The notes: a model not told the origin generated them from the sequence alone. A stretch of 7,769 nt of DNA from Campylobacter concisus (GCA_018375265.1 JAHADO010000057.1:1-7769), one strand, 5' to 3'. Numbered from the stretch's first letter, positions 1 through 5,657 are shown. Numbers and translations are program-made.

Positions 1-186
1 TGCACCGCTACTAGCAGGATTTAGCGTGTTTTTGCCAAGTCGCTCATAAAACTCGCCAAGGCCACTTTCATTTAAAATTTCATATACGCCTTTGCAGCCA
101 GAGCAGCAAAACTTAAGCCCGCCTTTAGCCTCTATCATCGCACTTTCATCAAAGCTTTGCTTGCAGTGAGCGCACCTACACTTCAC
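1..186 (-). CDS. ccoI: Copper/heavy-metal P-type ATPase, CcoI-like, N-terminal part (cut by window edge)
   Basis: The 62 visible residues carry the cysteine-rich metal-binding domain that opens CcoI/FixI-type P1B ATPases: C3, C5 and C8 near the start, then FCCSGC (C27, C28, C31) followed by KGVYEIL and GLGEFYERL. Members of this family export copper across the inner membrane to supply cytochrome cbb3 oxidase. The transmembrane, P- and N-domains lie outside the window, so specificity cannot be checked. The start is GTG: its codon overlaps the TGA of the upstream regulator gene as GTGA, and the next in-frame ATG (M17) would delete the first cysteine cluster. The Shine-Dalgarno site is weak (AAGAAG), which fits translational coupling. 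I recall a CcoI-type ATPase beside rho in C. jejuni, which supports the name. A CopA-like exporter is the alternative. Confidence 0.82.
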   Translation of the reverse strand, partial: MKCRCAHCKQSFDESAMIEAKGGLKFCCSGCKGVYEILNESGLGEFYERLGKNTLNPASSGA

Positions 187-803
187 GGACGCTTCTTTTT
201 AAGCTGGTCTAAATAGCCATATATCGTGATCTTTGAGACGTTTAGCTTACTTGCCACGACCTCGATAGCGCCCTTTATGTTAAAAATGCCCTTTTCGTTC
301 ATAAAGCCAACGAGTTCTAGCTTTTGCTCCTTTTTGAGCTTTTTGCCCTCGTTTTTGGCGATGATCTTGTCGATCAAATTTAAAACGATCTGCATCACAT
401 CGTCGTTTTGCTCGCTCTTTGGCTCATTTTCACTCGTTTTTAAGAAATTCCCAGCCATTTCAAAAAGGCTCTTTGCCACGCTAGCATCGACATTTACGCA
501 TATAGCCCCTATGATCTCGCCGTGCTCGTCTCTGATAAATGCAGTTGAAGACTTCACCAGCTTTTCATCCTTGGTAAAAAAGTAGTTCGCCACGTAGTCG
601 TCTTTGAAATTTTTGCTATTTAAGACCTCACTTACAAGGTGGTCAAAGCTTTGTCCGACCTTTCTGCCAGTGACGTCGCCAGCCACGTAGACGACTGAGC
701 GCTGTGGGTTTGAAAGGTCGTGCAGCACGACTTCGCAGGCAAACGGCGAGCTTTTTTGTATGAGATTTGCCGTTGGGATAAATGCCTTTAATATAGGATG
801 CAT
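183..803 (-). CDS. YheO/DauR-like PAS-HTH transcriptional regulator
   Basis: A 206-residue cytoplasmic DNA-binding protein of the YheO/DauR family. Residues about 5-115 form the YheO-type PAS domain (EVVLHDL at 24-30; the KSSTAFIRDEHG stretch and IIGAICVNVD at 97-106). A lysine/glutamate-rich linker covers about 120-160. A C-terminal HTH_22-type domain follows (KGIFNIKGAIEVVASKLNVSKITIYGYL at about 171-198), matching the family pattern rGiF-lKgA-vA-LgvS-TvY-YL. DauR represses D-arginine catabolism in Pseudomonas, and a Campylobacter homologue (Cj1387c) also sits divergent from a RidA gene as far as I recall. The ligand here is unknown. The start ATG follows AAAAGG within a 10-bp palindrome (804-813). 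It is divergent from ridA across 147 bp and overlaps the downstream ATPase gene by 4 bases. Control of the adjacent ridA operon and autoregulation are inferences from layout. Confidence 0.85.
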   Translation of the reverse strand: MHPILKAFIPTANLIQKSSPFACEVVLHDLSNPQRSVVYVAGDVTGRKVGQSFDHLVSEVLNSKNFKDDYVANYFFTKDEKLVKSSTAFIRDEHGEIIGAICVNVDASVAKSLFEMAGNFLKTSENEPKSEQNDDVMQIVLNLIDKIIAKNEGKKLKKEQKLELVGFMNEKGIFNIKGAIEVVASKLNVSKITIYGYLDQLKKKRP

Positions 804-813
804 AAGGCGCCTT
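804..813. promoter_or_regulatory. 10-bp perfect palindrome at the regulator's ribosome site
   Basis: AAGGCGCCTT is a perfect palindrome ending directly at the regulator's start codon. It is the only GC-rich patch in an otherwise very AT-rich intergenic region and includes the AAGG part of the ribosome site. It could be an operator or an mRNA fold, or chance. Confidence 0.35.
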
Positions 814-867
814 TTGTTTTTGTTTAAGTTTAGCCAAAATATTTTTAAATTTTCGATAAGAAAAAAT

Positions 868-926
868 ATAATTTTTTATGAAAATTTATGAAATTTAAGT
901 GAAAATAATAATTTTTTATCTATAAT
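868..926 (+). promoter_or_regulatory. ridA promoter with phased A-tracts and a 12-bp direct repeat
   Basis: A perfect -10 box TATAAT lies at 921-926, about 25 bases before the ridA start, and AAGGAG at 940-945 is the ribosome site. There is no recognisable -35. Instead, upstream there are TGAAA(A) tracts at 879, 889 and 900, spaced 10-11 bp, typical of the periodic, curved upstream regions of Campylobacter sigma-70 promoters. The word ATAATTTTTTAT occurs twice, at 868-879 and 908-919, exactly 40 bp apart. The -10 box is well supported; the repeat as a binding site is speculation. Confidence 0.65.
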
Positions 927-950
927 CCTTTAAATTTTTAAGGAGAAAAT

Positions 951-1334
951 ATGAAAATTTACGAAACCGAAATTTCAAAAAAGAAAAAGGCTCACTACTC
1001 TTTAGCAACCGAGCACAACGGCATCCTCTACATCTCAGGTCAGCTTAGCATGGACCCTGAGACCAGGCAAATTCCAGAAGGACTAAAGGCTCAAACAAGG
1101 CAGGCTTTAAAAAACCTTGACAACGTGCTAAAGCTGGCAAATGCGACAAGAAACGACATCTTGATGTGCCGCGTCTATACGCCAGATATCGACTTTTGGG
1201 ACGAGATAGATGACGAGTATGCGCTATTTTTTGGCGATCATAAGCCAGCTCGCGTCGTAGTGCCGACAAACAAACTTCACTTTGGCTGCCTGCTAGAGAT
1301 CGAAGCCACAGCGATACTTGATAGAAAACTTTAA
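951..1334 (+). CDS. ridA: RidA family enamine/imine deaminase
   Basis: A 127-residue protein of the RidA (YjgF/UK114) family, the usual length. These cytoplasmic trimers hydrolyse reactive enamines and imines such as 2-aminoacrylate, released by PLP-dependent enzymes, to ketoacids and ammonia. The GILYISGQL stretch (24-32) and the C-terminal signature are present: PAR with R101, then LEIEATA with E116. The R-to-E spacing of 15 equals that of R105/E120 in E. coli RidA, so the carboxylate-binding arginine needed for deaminase activity is kept. AAGGAG lies 5 bases before the ATG. The next gene starts 20 bases downstream and encodes a PLP enzyme, a pairing that makes biochemical sense because RidA protects cells from products of such enzymes. 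It probably forms a two-gene operon controlled from the promoter at 921. Confidence 0.93.
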   Translation: MKIYETEISKKKKAHYSLATEHNGILYISGQLSMDPETRQIPEGLKAQTRQALKNLDNVLKLANATRNDILMCRVYTPDIDFWDEIDDEYALFFGDHKPARVVVPTNKLHFGCLLEIEATAILDRKL

Positions 1335-1354
1335 AAAGCTTTAAAGGAGCGAAA

Positions 1355-2440
1355 ATGCCTAAATTTATCTGCTCAAAGTGCGGCAAGAGTGCAGATTTTG
1401 AGACGCCTATATTTGCGTGCGAGTGCGGTGGGCTATATGATCTGGAGTTTAAACTGGCCAAATTTGATCTAAATTTGATCGATCAGCGCGAGTTTAGCCT
1501 ATTTAGATACAAAGAGTTTTTCCCTATTAAAAACGAGCTTTGGCGCGATATCAGCCTTGGCGAGGGGCTAACAAAGAGCGTGAAATTTGATGACTCGCTC
1601 TACCTTAAAATGGACTATGCGATGCCAACGCTCTCTTTCAAGGATAGAGGTGCGGTGATGCTTATTTGGTTTTGCAAAACTCATGGCATCAAAAAGATCT
1701 TGCAAGATAGCAGCGGAAACGCTGGAAACTCGGTCGCCGCATACGCTGCTAGAGCTGGCATAGAGTGTGAAATTTACGTCCCAAAAGGCACAAGTGAGAA
1801 AAAGATAAAGATGCTTGAGTACTACGGCGCAAAGGCGGTTGTCTTTGACGGCACGCGCGACGAGACGGCAGATGCTTGCAGAAAAAGGGCAAAAGATGAG
1901 GGCATATTTTACGCAAACCACGTATTTAACCCGCTTTTTTACCAAGGCACCAAAACATATATATATGAAATTTACGAGCAGCTTGGCTTTGTCCCTGAAA
2001 ATCTCTTTTTGCCAGTTGGCAACGGCACCTTGCTAATTGGCTGCGAGATCGCACTAAATGAGCTACATGAAGCAGGAGTTATCAAAAAACTACCTAAAAT
2101 TTTCATCGTTCAAAGTGAGAGGTGCGCGCCATTTTTAGGGGCAACAAACGAGCCTGCTAAGATCAAACCAGAGCCAACTTTGGCTGAGGGCATAGCGATC
2201 GCAAAACCTGCTCGTGGCGCTGAGATATTAGCTAGCAGGTACGCAGGCGAGCGCGAGGTGATCACGATAAAAGAAGAGGATATTGAGCCAGCTAGAAATT
2301 TCCTAGCAAGCCGCGGTTTTTACGTCGAGCACACCACAGCAGCGATCTACGCGGCATACGCAAGCTACGTAAAATCACACAAGATAGAGGGCAGAAGCAT
2401 CATCTCGATGTGCGGTGCTGGGCTAAAAAGCGAACACTAA
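1355..2440 (+). CDS. Threonine-synthase-like PLP-dependent enzyme (fold type II) with zinc ribbon
   Basis: A 361-residue fold-type II PLP enzyme resembling the archaeal/plant type of threonine synthase. An N-terminal zinc ribbon is formed by C6, C9, C22 and C24. The PLP lysine is K96 in PTLSFKDRGA (91-100), the Asn loop is SSGNAGNS (119-126), and the phosphate-binding glycine loop is VGNGT (221-225). The C-terminal SMCGAGLK (351-358) matches the conserved end of the family. Threonine synthases usually have PTGSFKDR; here L93 replaces that glycine, and the Asn loop is also atypical. Substrate is therefore uncertain: threonine synthesis, a dehydratase/ammonia-lyase reaction, or a cysteate-synthase-like replacement are possible. 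I recall that Campylobacter usually has a separate, longer ThrC, which would make this a paralogue. AAAGGAG at 1343-1349 serves the ATG. It is co-oriented with ridA and closed by a hairpin at 2445-2474. Confidence 0.85.
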   Translation: MPKFICSKCGKSADFETPIFACECGGLYDLEFKLAKFDLNLIDQREFSLFRYKEFFPIKNELWRDISLGEGLTKSVKFDDSLYLKMDYAMPTLSFKDRGAVMLIWFCKTHGIKKILQDSSGNAGNSVAAYAARAGIECEIYVPKGTSEKKIKMLEYYGAKAVVFDGTRDETADACRKRAKDEGIFYANHVFNPLFYQGTKTYIYEIYEQLGFVPENLFLPVGNGTLLIGCEIALNELHEAGVIKKLPKIFIVQSERCAPFLGATNEPAKIKPEPTLAEGIAIAKPARGAEILASRYAGEREVITIKEEDIEPARNFLASRGFYVEHTTAAIYAAYASYVKSHKIEGRSIISMCGAGLKSEH

Positions 2441-2444
2441 ATTT

Positions 2445-2474
2445 AAATTTGCAGGTCATTTTGCCTGCAAATTT
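2445..2474 (+). terminator. Hairpin terminator after the ridA/PLP-enzyme operon
   Basis: AAATTTGCAGG (2445-2455) and CCTGCAAATTT (2464-2474) form a perfect 11-bp stem with an 8-base loop, starting 4 bases after the stop codon. No long T-run follows, only the TTT closing the stem, so termination may be partial. Confidence 0.65.
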
Positions 2475-2506
2475 GCCTACTTTAGCGACTTTGGTTGTGG
2501 CATTTC

Positions 2507-2535
2507 TTGACAACAAAGTTTTATTTTTATAAAAT
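2507..2535 (+). promoter_or_regulatory. rho promoter
   Basis: A consensus -35 TTGACA (2507-2512) is followed after 17 bp by TAAAAT (2530-2535); an overlapping TATAAA at 2528-2533 gives 15 bp spacing. The expected transcript has a leader of about 60 bases that holds the perfect palindrome CAGAATTCTG (2565-2574) and the ribosome site AAAGAGG (2594-2600). A consensus -35 is rare in Campylobacter, suggesting a strong constitutive promoter. Confidence 0.6.
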
Positions 2536-2604
2536 GCCAAAACTTTCAAAAAACTTTTGAAGCCCAGAATTCTGCAATCTTATCCCCGCATTTAAAGAGG
2601 AAAA

Positions 2605-3948
2605 ATGGAAAACAACAACCAAACCGAGCAAAGTGCTGCTCAAAACACAAAAACTACAAAAAAACATCAAGCATCAAGAACCCACGTACCAGTCGACGGA
2701 CACAAGATCGAAGAGCTAAGAACGCTTAGCTTAGACGAACTAGTGCAGATCGCAAATGGCGTTGGCGTCGAAAATCCACGCGAATTTCGCAGGCAGGATT
2801 TGATATTTGAGATACTAAAAACCCAGACAAAACAAGGCGGCTTTATACTATTTACTGGAATTTTAGAGATCACAAACGAGGGCTACGGCTTTTTAAGGGC
2901 TGTTGATGCAAATTTAAGCGACAGCTCAAACGACGCTTATGTTTCAAACTCTCAAATCCGCAAATTTGCACTTCGTGTGGGCGACATCATCACCGGCCAA
3001 GTAAGAGAGCCAAAAGATCAAGAAAAATACTACGCCCTTTTAAAGATAGAAGCGGTAAACTACATGCCTCTAGCAGACGCAAAAGAGAGGCCACTCTTTG
3101 ACAACCTAACCCCACTTTTCCCAACTGAAAAGCTAAATTTAGAGTATGATCCGATGAAGCTAACGGGCCGTGTGCTCGACCTTTTCACGCCTATTGGCAA
3201 GGGTCAGCGTGGCCTCATCGTCGCACCTCCAAGAAGTGGTAAAACCGAGCTTATGAAAGAGCTAGCTCACGGCATCGCCAAAAACCACCCAGAAGCCCAG
3301 CTCATGGTGCTTCTAGTCGATGAGAGACCAGAAGAAGTTACCGATATGCAGCGCTGCGTAAAAGGCGAGGTATTTAGCTCGACATTTGACCTGCCAGCGC
3401 TTAACCACGTCCGCGTAGCAGAGCTAGTCATCGAAAAAGCAAAACGTCTAGTTGAGATGGGCAAAGACGTCATCATCTTGCTTGATAGTATAACCCGTCT
3501 AGCACGTGCCTACAACACAGTGACCCCACCAAGTGGCAAGGTACTAACAGGCGGTGTGGACGCAAACGCACTTCACAAGCCAAAACGCTTTTTTGGCGCA
3601 GCTAGAAACATCGAGCACGGCGGCTCACTAACCATCATCGCAACCGCGCTAATCGACACTGGCTCACGCATGGATGAAGTGATATTTGAAGAGTTTAAAG
3701 GCACTGGAAACAGTGAGATCGTACTTGACCGTAACATCTCAGACCGCAGAATTTACCCAGCTATCAACGTGCTAAAATCAGGCACCAGAAAAGAAGAGCT
3801 ACTTCAAAAACCTGATGAGCTTCAAAAAATTTGGGCTATCCGCTCTGCGATCGCCACAATGGACGATGTCGAAGCGCTTAAATTCTTATACGCAAAAATG
3901 CTAAAAACAAAAGATAACAAAGAGCTTCTCTCTATCCTAAACGAGTAA
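2605..3948 (+). CDS. rho: Transcription termination factor Rho
   Basis: A 447-residue Rho, the hexameric RNA-dependent ATPase/helicase that ends transcription of untranslated RNA. A polar extension (residues 1-30, rich in N, Q, T, K) precedes the Rho_N helical domain (about 34-76). The RNA-binding cold-shock-like domain (about 80-155) carries the RNP1-like GYGFLRA (93-99) and [11 protein letters not shown]. The ATPase core has Walker [13 protein letters not shown] (203-214), the catalytic [11 protein letters not shown] (238-248), Walker B VIILLD (289-294), the Q-loop in [10 protein letters not shown] and arginines in [14 protein letters not shown] and [10 protein letters not shown]. coli Rho has K181 where R210 stands here. 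It is longer than E. coli Rho (419) mainly because of the N-terminal tail. It has its own promoter and is closed by a strong intrinsic terminator, so it is probably monocistronic. Confidence 0.98.
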   Translation: MENNNQTEQSAAQNTKTTKKHQASRTHVPVDGHKIEELRTLSLDELVQIANGVGVENPREFRRQDLIFEILKTQTKQGGFILFTGILEITNEGYGFLRAVDANLSDSSNDAYVSNSQIRKFALRVGDIITGQVREPKDQEKYYALLKIEAVNYMPLADAKERPLFDNLTPLFPTEKLNLEYDPMKLTGRVLDLFTPIGKGQRGLIVAPPRSGKTELMKELAHGIAKNHPEAQLMVLLVDERPEEVTDMQRCVKGEVFSSTFDLPALNHVRVAELVIEKAKRLVEMGKDVIILLDSITRLARAYNTVTPPSGKVLTGGVDANALHKPKRFFGAARNIEHGGSLTIIATALIDTGSRMDEVIFEEFKGTGNSEIVLDRNISDRRIYPAINVLKSGTRKEELLQKPDELQKIWAIRSAIATMDDVEALKFLYAKMLKTKDNKELLSILNE

Positions 3949-3956
3949 ATTTAACT

Positions 3957-3997
3957 GAGCTTGAAGCGCTTGCTTTGAGCTCAAATTTCTTTTTTTT
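3957..3997 (+). terminator. Strong intrinsic terminator of rho
   Basis: GAGCTTGAAGC (3957-3967) pairs with GCTTTGAGCTC (3972-3982) in an 11-bp stem with two G-T wobbles and a GCTT loop. Outer AAATTT arms (3948-3953 and 3983-3988) can extend the helix past a short bulge. T8 follows at 3990-3997. Rho's own gene thus ends in a Rho-independent terminator. Confidence 0.9.
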
Positions 3998-4055
3998 ACA
4001 TCAAATTTATCAACAAATCTTTTATAATTATACTAATTTAAATTTTTCAGTTTTA

Positions 4056-4076
4056 TTTTTTTTTTTTTTGTAAAAT
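4056..4076 (+). promoter_or_regulatory. Lipoprotein promoter region with T14 homopolymer
   Basis: An uninterrupted run of 14 T (4056-4069) sits one base before TAAAAT (4071-4076), a plausible -10 box about 30 bases before the lipoprotein start. Another -10 candidate, TATAAT, lies upstream at 4023-4028; if that one is used the T-run falls in the leader. In either case the tract is placed where slippage could alter expression. The ribosome site AAAAAGGA is at 4096-4103. Confidence 0.5.
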
Positions 4077-4108
4077 CCGAATTTCTAACTTCTACAAAAA
4101 GGAAAAAT

Positions 4109-4579
4109 ATGAAAACAAAAGTCGTTCTTTCAGGCATTACAGCAACACTTGCTCTTGCTCTAACTGGATGTGGTGAGCCAACTACTTTGGCTGAAATTTG
4201 CAAAGCTGATATGGGAAGTATCAAGCACTTTAAAGGTGAAGTGAAAGTTTATAAAAGGGTAAGTTATACAACCAAATACGATATCATGACAAATAAATAT
4301 GAGCTAAAAGAAGATGGAAAAGGTTATCTAATAGTCGATAAAGATACAAAAGTTGATCTAGATAAATTTAACGAAAAAGAATCAGACAGTTACGAGGTTA
4401 TAAAAAACAGCATAGCGCAAGGGATACCTTATTATTATGGTGAGCAAAAATATGGCGAAATAGGTGACGAAAATGCGACAGAATTTTTGGCAACATTAGA
4501 AACGCTAAACCCAAGATGTATAAAAGGCGAGGAAATAAAACTAAACCGCAAAGATACAGAACTAACTCCAAAAAAATAA
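4109..4579 (+). CDS. Small predicted lipoprotein of unknown function
   Basis: I do not recognise the family. The 156-residue product starts with a short lipoprotein signal: a basic MKTK, a hydrophobic stretch to about residue 18, and the lipobox LTGC with C21 as the lipidated cysteine. The mature part is charged and tyrosine/lysine-rich with alternating patterns (KGEVKVYKRVSYTTKYD, about 42-58) suggesting beta structure. Two further cysteines, C31 and C137, could form a disulphide in the periplasm. G22-E23 after the lipidated cysteine do not match the E. coli Asp+2 inner-membrane retention rule, but that rule may not hold here. The gene is AT-richer than its flanks (many ATA and AAA codons). 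It has its own promoter region with a T14 tract and its own terminator, and is convergent with the small HTH gene. Confidence 0.8.
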   Translation: MKTKVVLSGITATLALALTGCGEPTTLAEICKADMGSIKHFKGEVKVYKRVSYTTKYDIMTNKYELKEDGKGYLIVDKDTKVDLDKFNEKESDSYEVIKNSIAQGIPYYYGEQKYGEIGDENATEFLATLETLNPRCIKGEEIKLNRKDTELTPKK

Positions 4580-4580
4580 C

Positions 4581-4603
4581 AAAAGGTGGGCTAACCACCT
4601 TTT
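4581..4603. terminator. Bidirectional intrinsic terminator
   Basis: AAAAGGTGG (4581-4589) and CCACCTTTT (4595-4603) form a perfect 9-bp stem with loop GCTAA. The T-run on the plus side is built into the stem; on the minus strand the hairpin is followed by a T-rich stretch (complement of 4571-4580). It probably serves both the lipoprotein and the convergent HTH gene. Confidence 0.85.
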
Positions 4604-4637
4604 AAAAACTTACATCATCTCACTTTAAATTTATACG

Positions 4638-4850
4638 TCACTTACTAAATTTTTCTATGTCTTGATTGATTAAATTTTCATATTCACAAAGCTCGTTGCA
4701 AGTCTTTTTGCTCTGCTCGATAAGCTCATCAAATTTAAATCCAAGCATCACTATACGATAAAGGTTTGGCTTGTGTTTTCGCCAGTTGTAAAGCGTTGCG
4801 ACATCAACGTCTAAATGATAAGCCATATCACGTTTTGTCATCTTAGCCAC
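4638..4850 (-). CDS. Small HTH-type DNA-binding protein
   Basis: A 70-residue protein with an apparent helix-turn-helix: KRDMAYHLDVDVATLYNWRK (about residues 6-25), in which an AYHLDVDVATLYNW core resembles HTH domains of phage-type and other small regulators. A charged C-terminal half follows (FDELIEQSKKTCNELCEYENLINQDIEKF), probably helical and possibly a dimerisation segment. I chose the GTG start at 4850 because GGAG (4857-4860) lies 6 bases upstream. The longer reading from TTG at 4904 would place its start inside the likely -35 box and code through the ribosome site. The gene is divergent from the outer-membrane protein gene, so it may regulate it, itself, or both; this is inferred from position only. 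It shares a terminator with the lipoprotein gene. Confidence 0.75.
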   Translation of the reverse strand: MAKMTKRDMAYHLDVDVATLYNWRKHKPNLYRIVMLGFKFDELIEQSKKTCNELCEYENLINQDIEKFSK

Positions 4851-4854
4851 TTTA

Positions 4855-4904
4855 CACTCCTTTTTTTGAGTGATTTTATAAATTTTATTCTGATAAGAAA
4901 ACAA
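4855..4904 (-). promoter_or_regulatory. Promoter, ribosome site and inverted repeat of the HTH gene
   Basis: On the minus strand, TTGTTT (4899-4904) and TATAAA (4875-4880) form a -35/-10 pair with 18-bp spacing. Transcription would begin about 4868. The inverted repeat CACTC/GAGTG (4868-4872 and 4855-4859, 8-base gap) lies exactly at the start point and contains part of the GGAG ribosome site (4857-4860), a suitable place for autoregulation or an mRNA hairpin. Confidence 0.5.
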
Positions 4905-5004
4905 TTGAATTATTTTATGTTTTTTTATAATTTCATTGAATATTTAAACTTTATTTAATATAAGAAAATTTAAAATAGCCACGTAACATTTTTTAAATAA
5001 GGAG
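4905..5004 (+). promoter_or_regulatory. Promoter region and ribosome site of the outer-membrane protein gene
   Basis: Two promoter candidates are visible. One is TTGAAT (4936-4941), 17 bp, TATAAG (4959-4964). The other is TTGAAT (4905-4910), 15 bp, TATAAT (4926-4931), whose -35 abuts the -35 of the divergent HTH gene around the palindrome CAATTG (4902-4907). TAAGGAG (4998-5004) is a strong ribosome site 5 bases before the ATG. Confidence 0.55.
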
Positions 5005-5009
5005 TAAAA

Positions 5010-5609
5010 ATGAAAAATGTAGTTTTAAAAGTTGCTTTAGGTTTAAGCCTAGCTAGTGCCGCTGCTTTAGCGCAAGGAGCGTTTGTTGGAGTTGAGGGAG
5101 ACTACTCTTTTGGTTCAAATATGAAAGCAAAAAGTGACAATGGCACATCAAAAGCCAAAAAAGCACAACCAGGTCTTGGCATAAAAGCTGGTTATGACTT
5201 TGACGTAGCTAGAGTTTATGGAGCTTATATATATGACTTTCAAGCTAAAAAGTCACTTGGCGACGAAGATGGCACAATAATAAAATGGAAAACACATAAA
5301 TTTATAGTAGGAGCTGACTACACTCCAAGCGTAGCAAAAGATCTTAAACTAGTTCTTGGTGGCTATACTGGTTTTTCAAAACTAAAAATGGATGTATTTG
5401 ACACACATGATGGATCTGAAAAAGGCAACGCGACCGGCTGGATACTTGGAGCAAAAGTCGGCGCTGAGTACTCTATTAATGAAAACAATGCAGTTGAGTT
5501 TGGTTTAAAGGCTGATAGAACAAAATATCGCTCTATAGCAAAATATGATAACGCAAAAATAAAAGAGACAAACCTCGGTCTTTATATGGGATATACATAT
5601 AAATTTTAA
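5010..5609 (+). CDS. Outer-membrane beta-barrel protein (OmpA-like/OmpW-size barrel)
   Basis: A 199-residue secreted protein. A clear signal peptide (MKNVVLKVALGLSLASAAALA) with an A-L-A site predicts cleavage before Q22. The mature protein of about 178 residues has alternating hydrophobic/polar strands with aromatic girdles: AFVGVEGDYSF, GLGIKAGYDF, RVYGAYIYDF, KFIVGADYTP, LKLVLGGYTGF, WILGAKVGAEYSI, AVEFGLKADRT and the final TNLGLYMGYTYKF. It ends in phenylalanine, the usual Bam-dependent insertion signal. This fits an 8-strand barrel of the general outer-membrane beta-barrel family; it lacks a peptidoglycan-binding OmpA C-domain. Function is unknown; such small barrels often act in adhesion, membrane stability or small-molecule passage. 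Codon use is AT-rich like the lipoprotein. It is monocistronic, divergent from a small HTH protein and convergent with the GNAT gene. Confidence 0.85.
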   Translation: MKNVVLKVALGLSLASAAALAQGAFVGVEGDYSFGSNMKAKSDNGTSKAKKAQPGLGIKAGYDFDVARVYGAYIYDFQAKKSLGDEDGTIIKWKTHKFIVGADYTPSVAKDLKLVLGGYTGFSKLKMDVFDTHDGSEKGNATGWILGAKVGAEYSINENNAVEFGLKADRTKYRSIAKYDNAKIKETNLGLYMGYTYKF

Positions 5610-5617
5610 TCACCAGC

Positions 5618-5649
5618 AAGCTCAAATTTCAAAGCAAATTTGAGCTTTT
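5618..5649. terminator. Intrinsic terminator between the barrel and GNAT genes
   Basis: AAGCTCAAATTT (5618-5629) and AAATTTGAGCTT (5636-5647) form a perfect 12-bp stem with loop CAAAGC, ending in TTTT (5646-5649). It lies between convergent stop codons. The T-tail favours the plus strand; on the minus strand the stem is followed by GCTGG, so termination there may be weaker. Confidence 0.85.
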
Positions 5650-5657
5650 ATTAGAAA

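Noticed and set aside
226..585. 119-codon plus-strand open frame opposite the regulator
   Set aside because: The apparent hydrophobic, serine/phenylalanine-rich product is the antisense of a lysine- and glutamate-rich gene; the minus-strand frame has clear domain matches.
1045..1461. 138-codon minus-strand open frame across ridA and the PLP gene
   Set aside because: It lies opposite two well-supported genes, has no recognisable protein features and is a shadow of their codon pattern.
2534..2560. Short leader peptide (MPKLSKNF) before rho, recalling rhoL
   Set aside because: Its ATG overlaps the -10 box and lies upstream of the expected transcription start, so it would not be on the mRNA; no ribosome site.
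3399..3620. Rho P-loop with R210 in place of E. coli K181 as a sign of bicyclomycin resistance or altered function
   Set aside because: The change is conservative and, as I recall, common outside enterobacteria; the other catalytic residues are intact.
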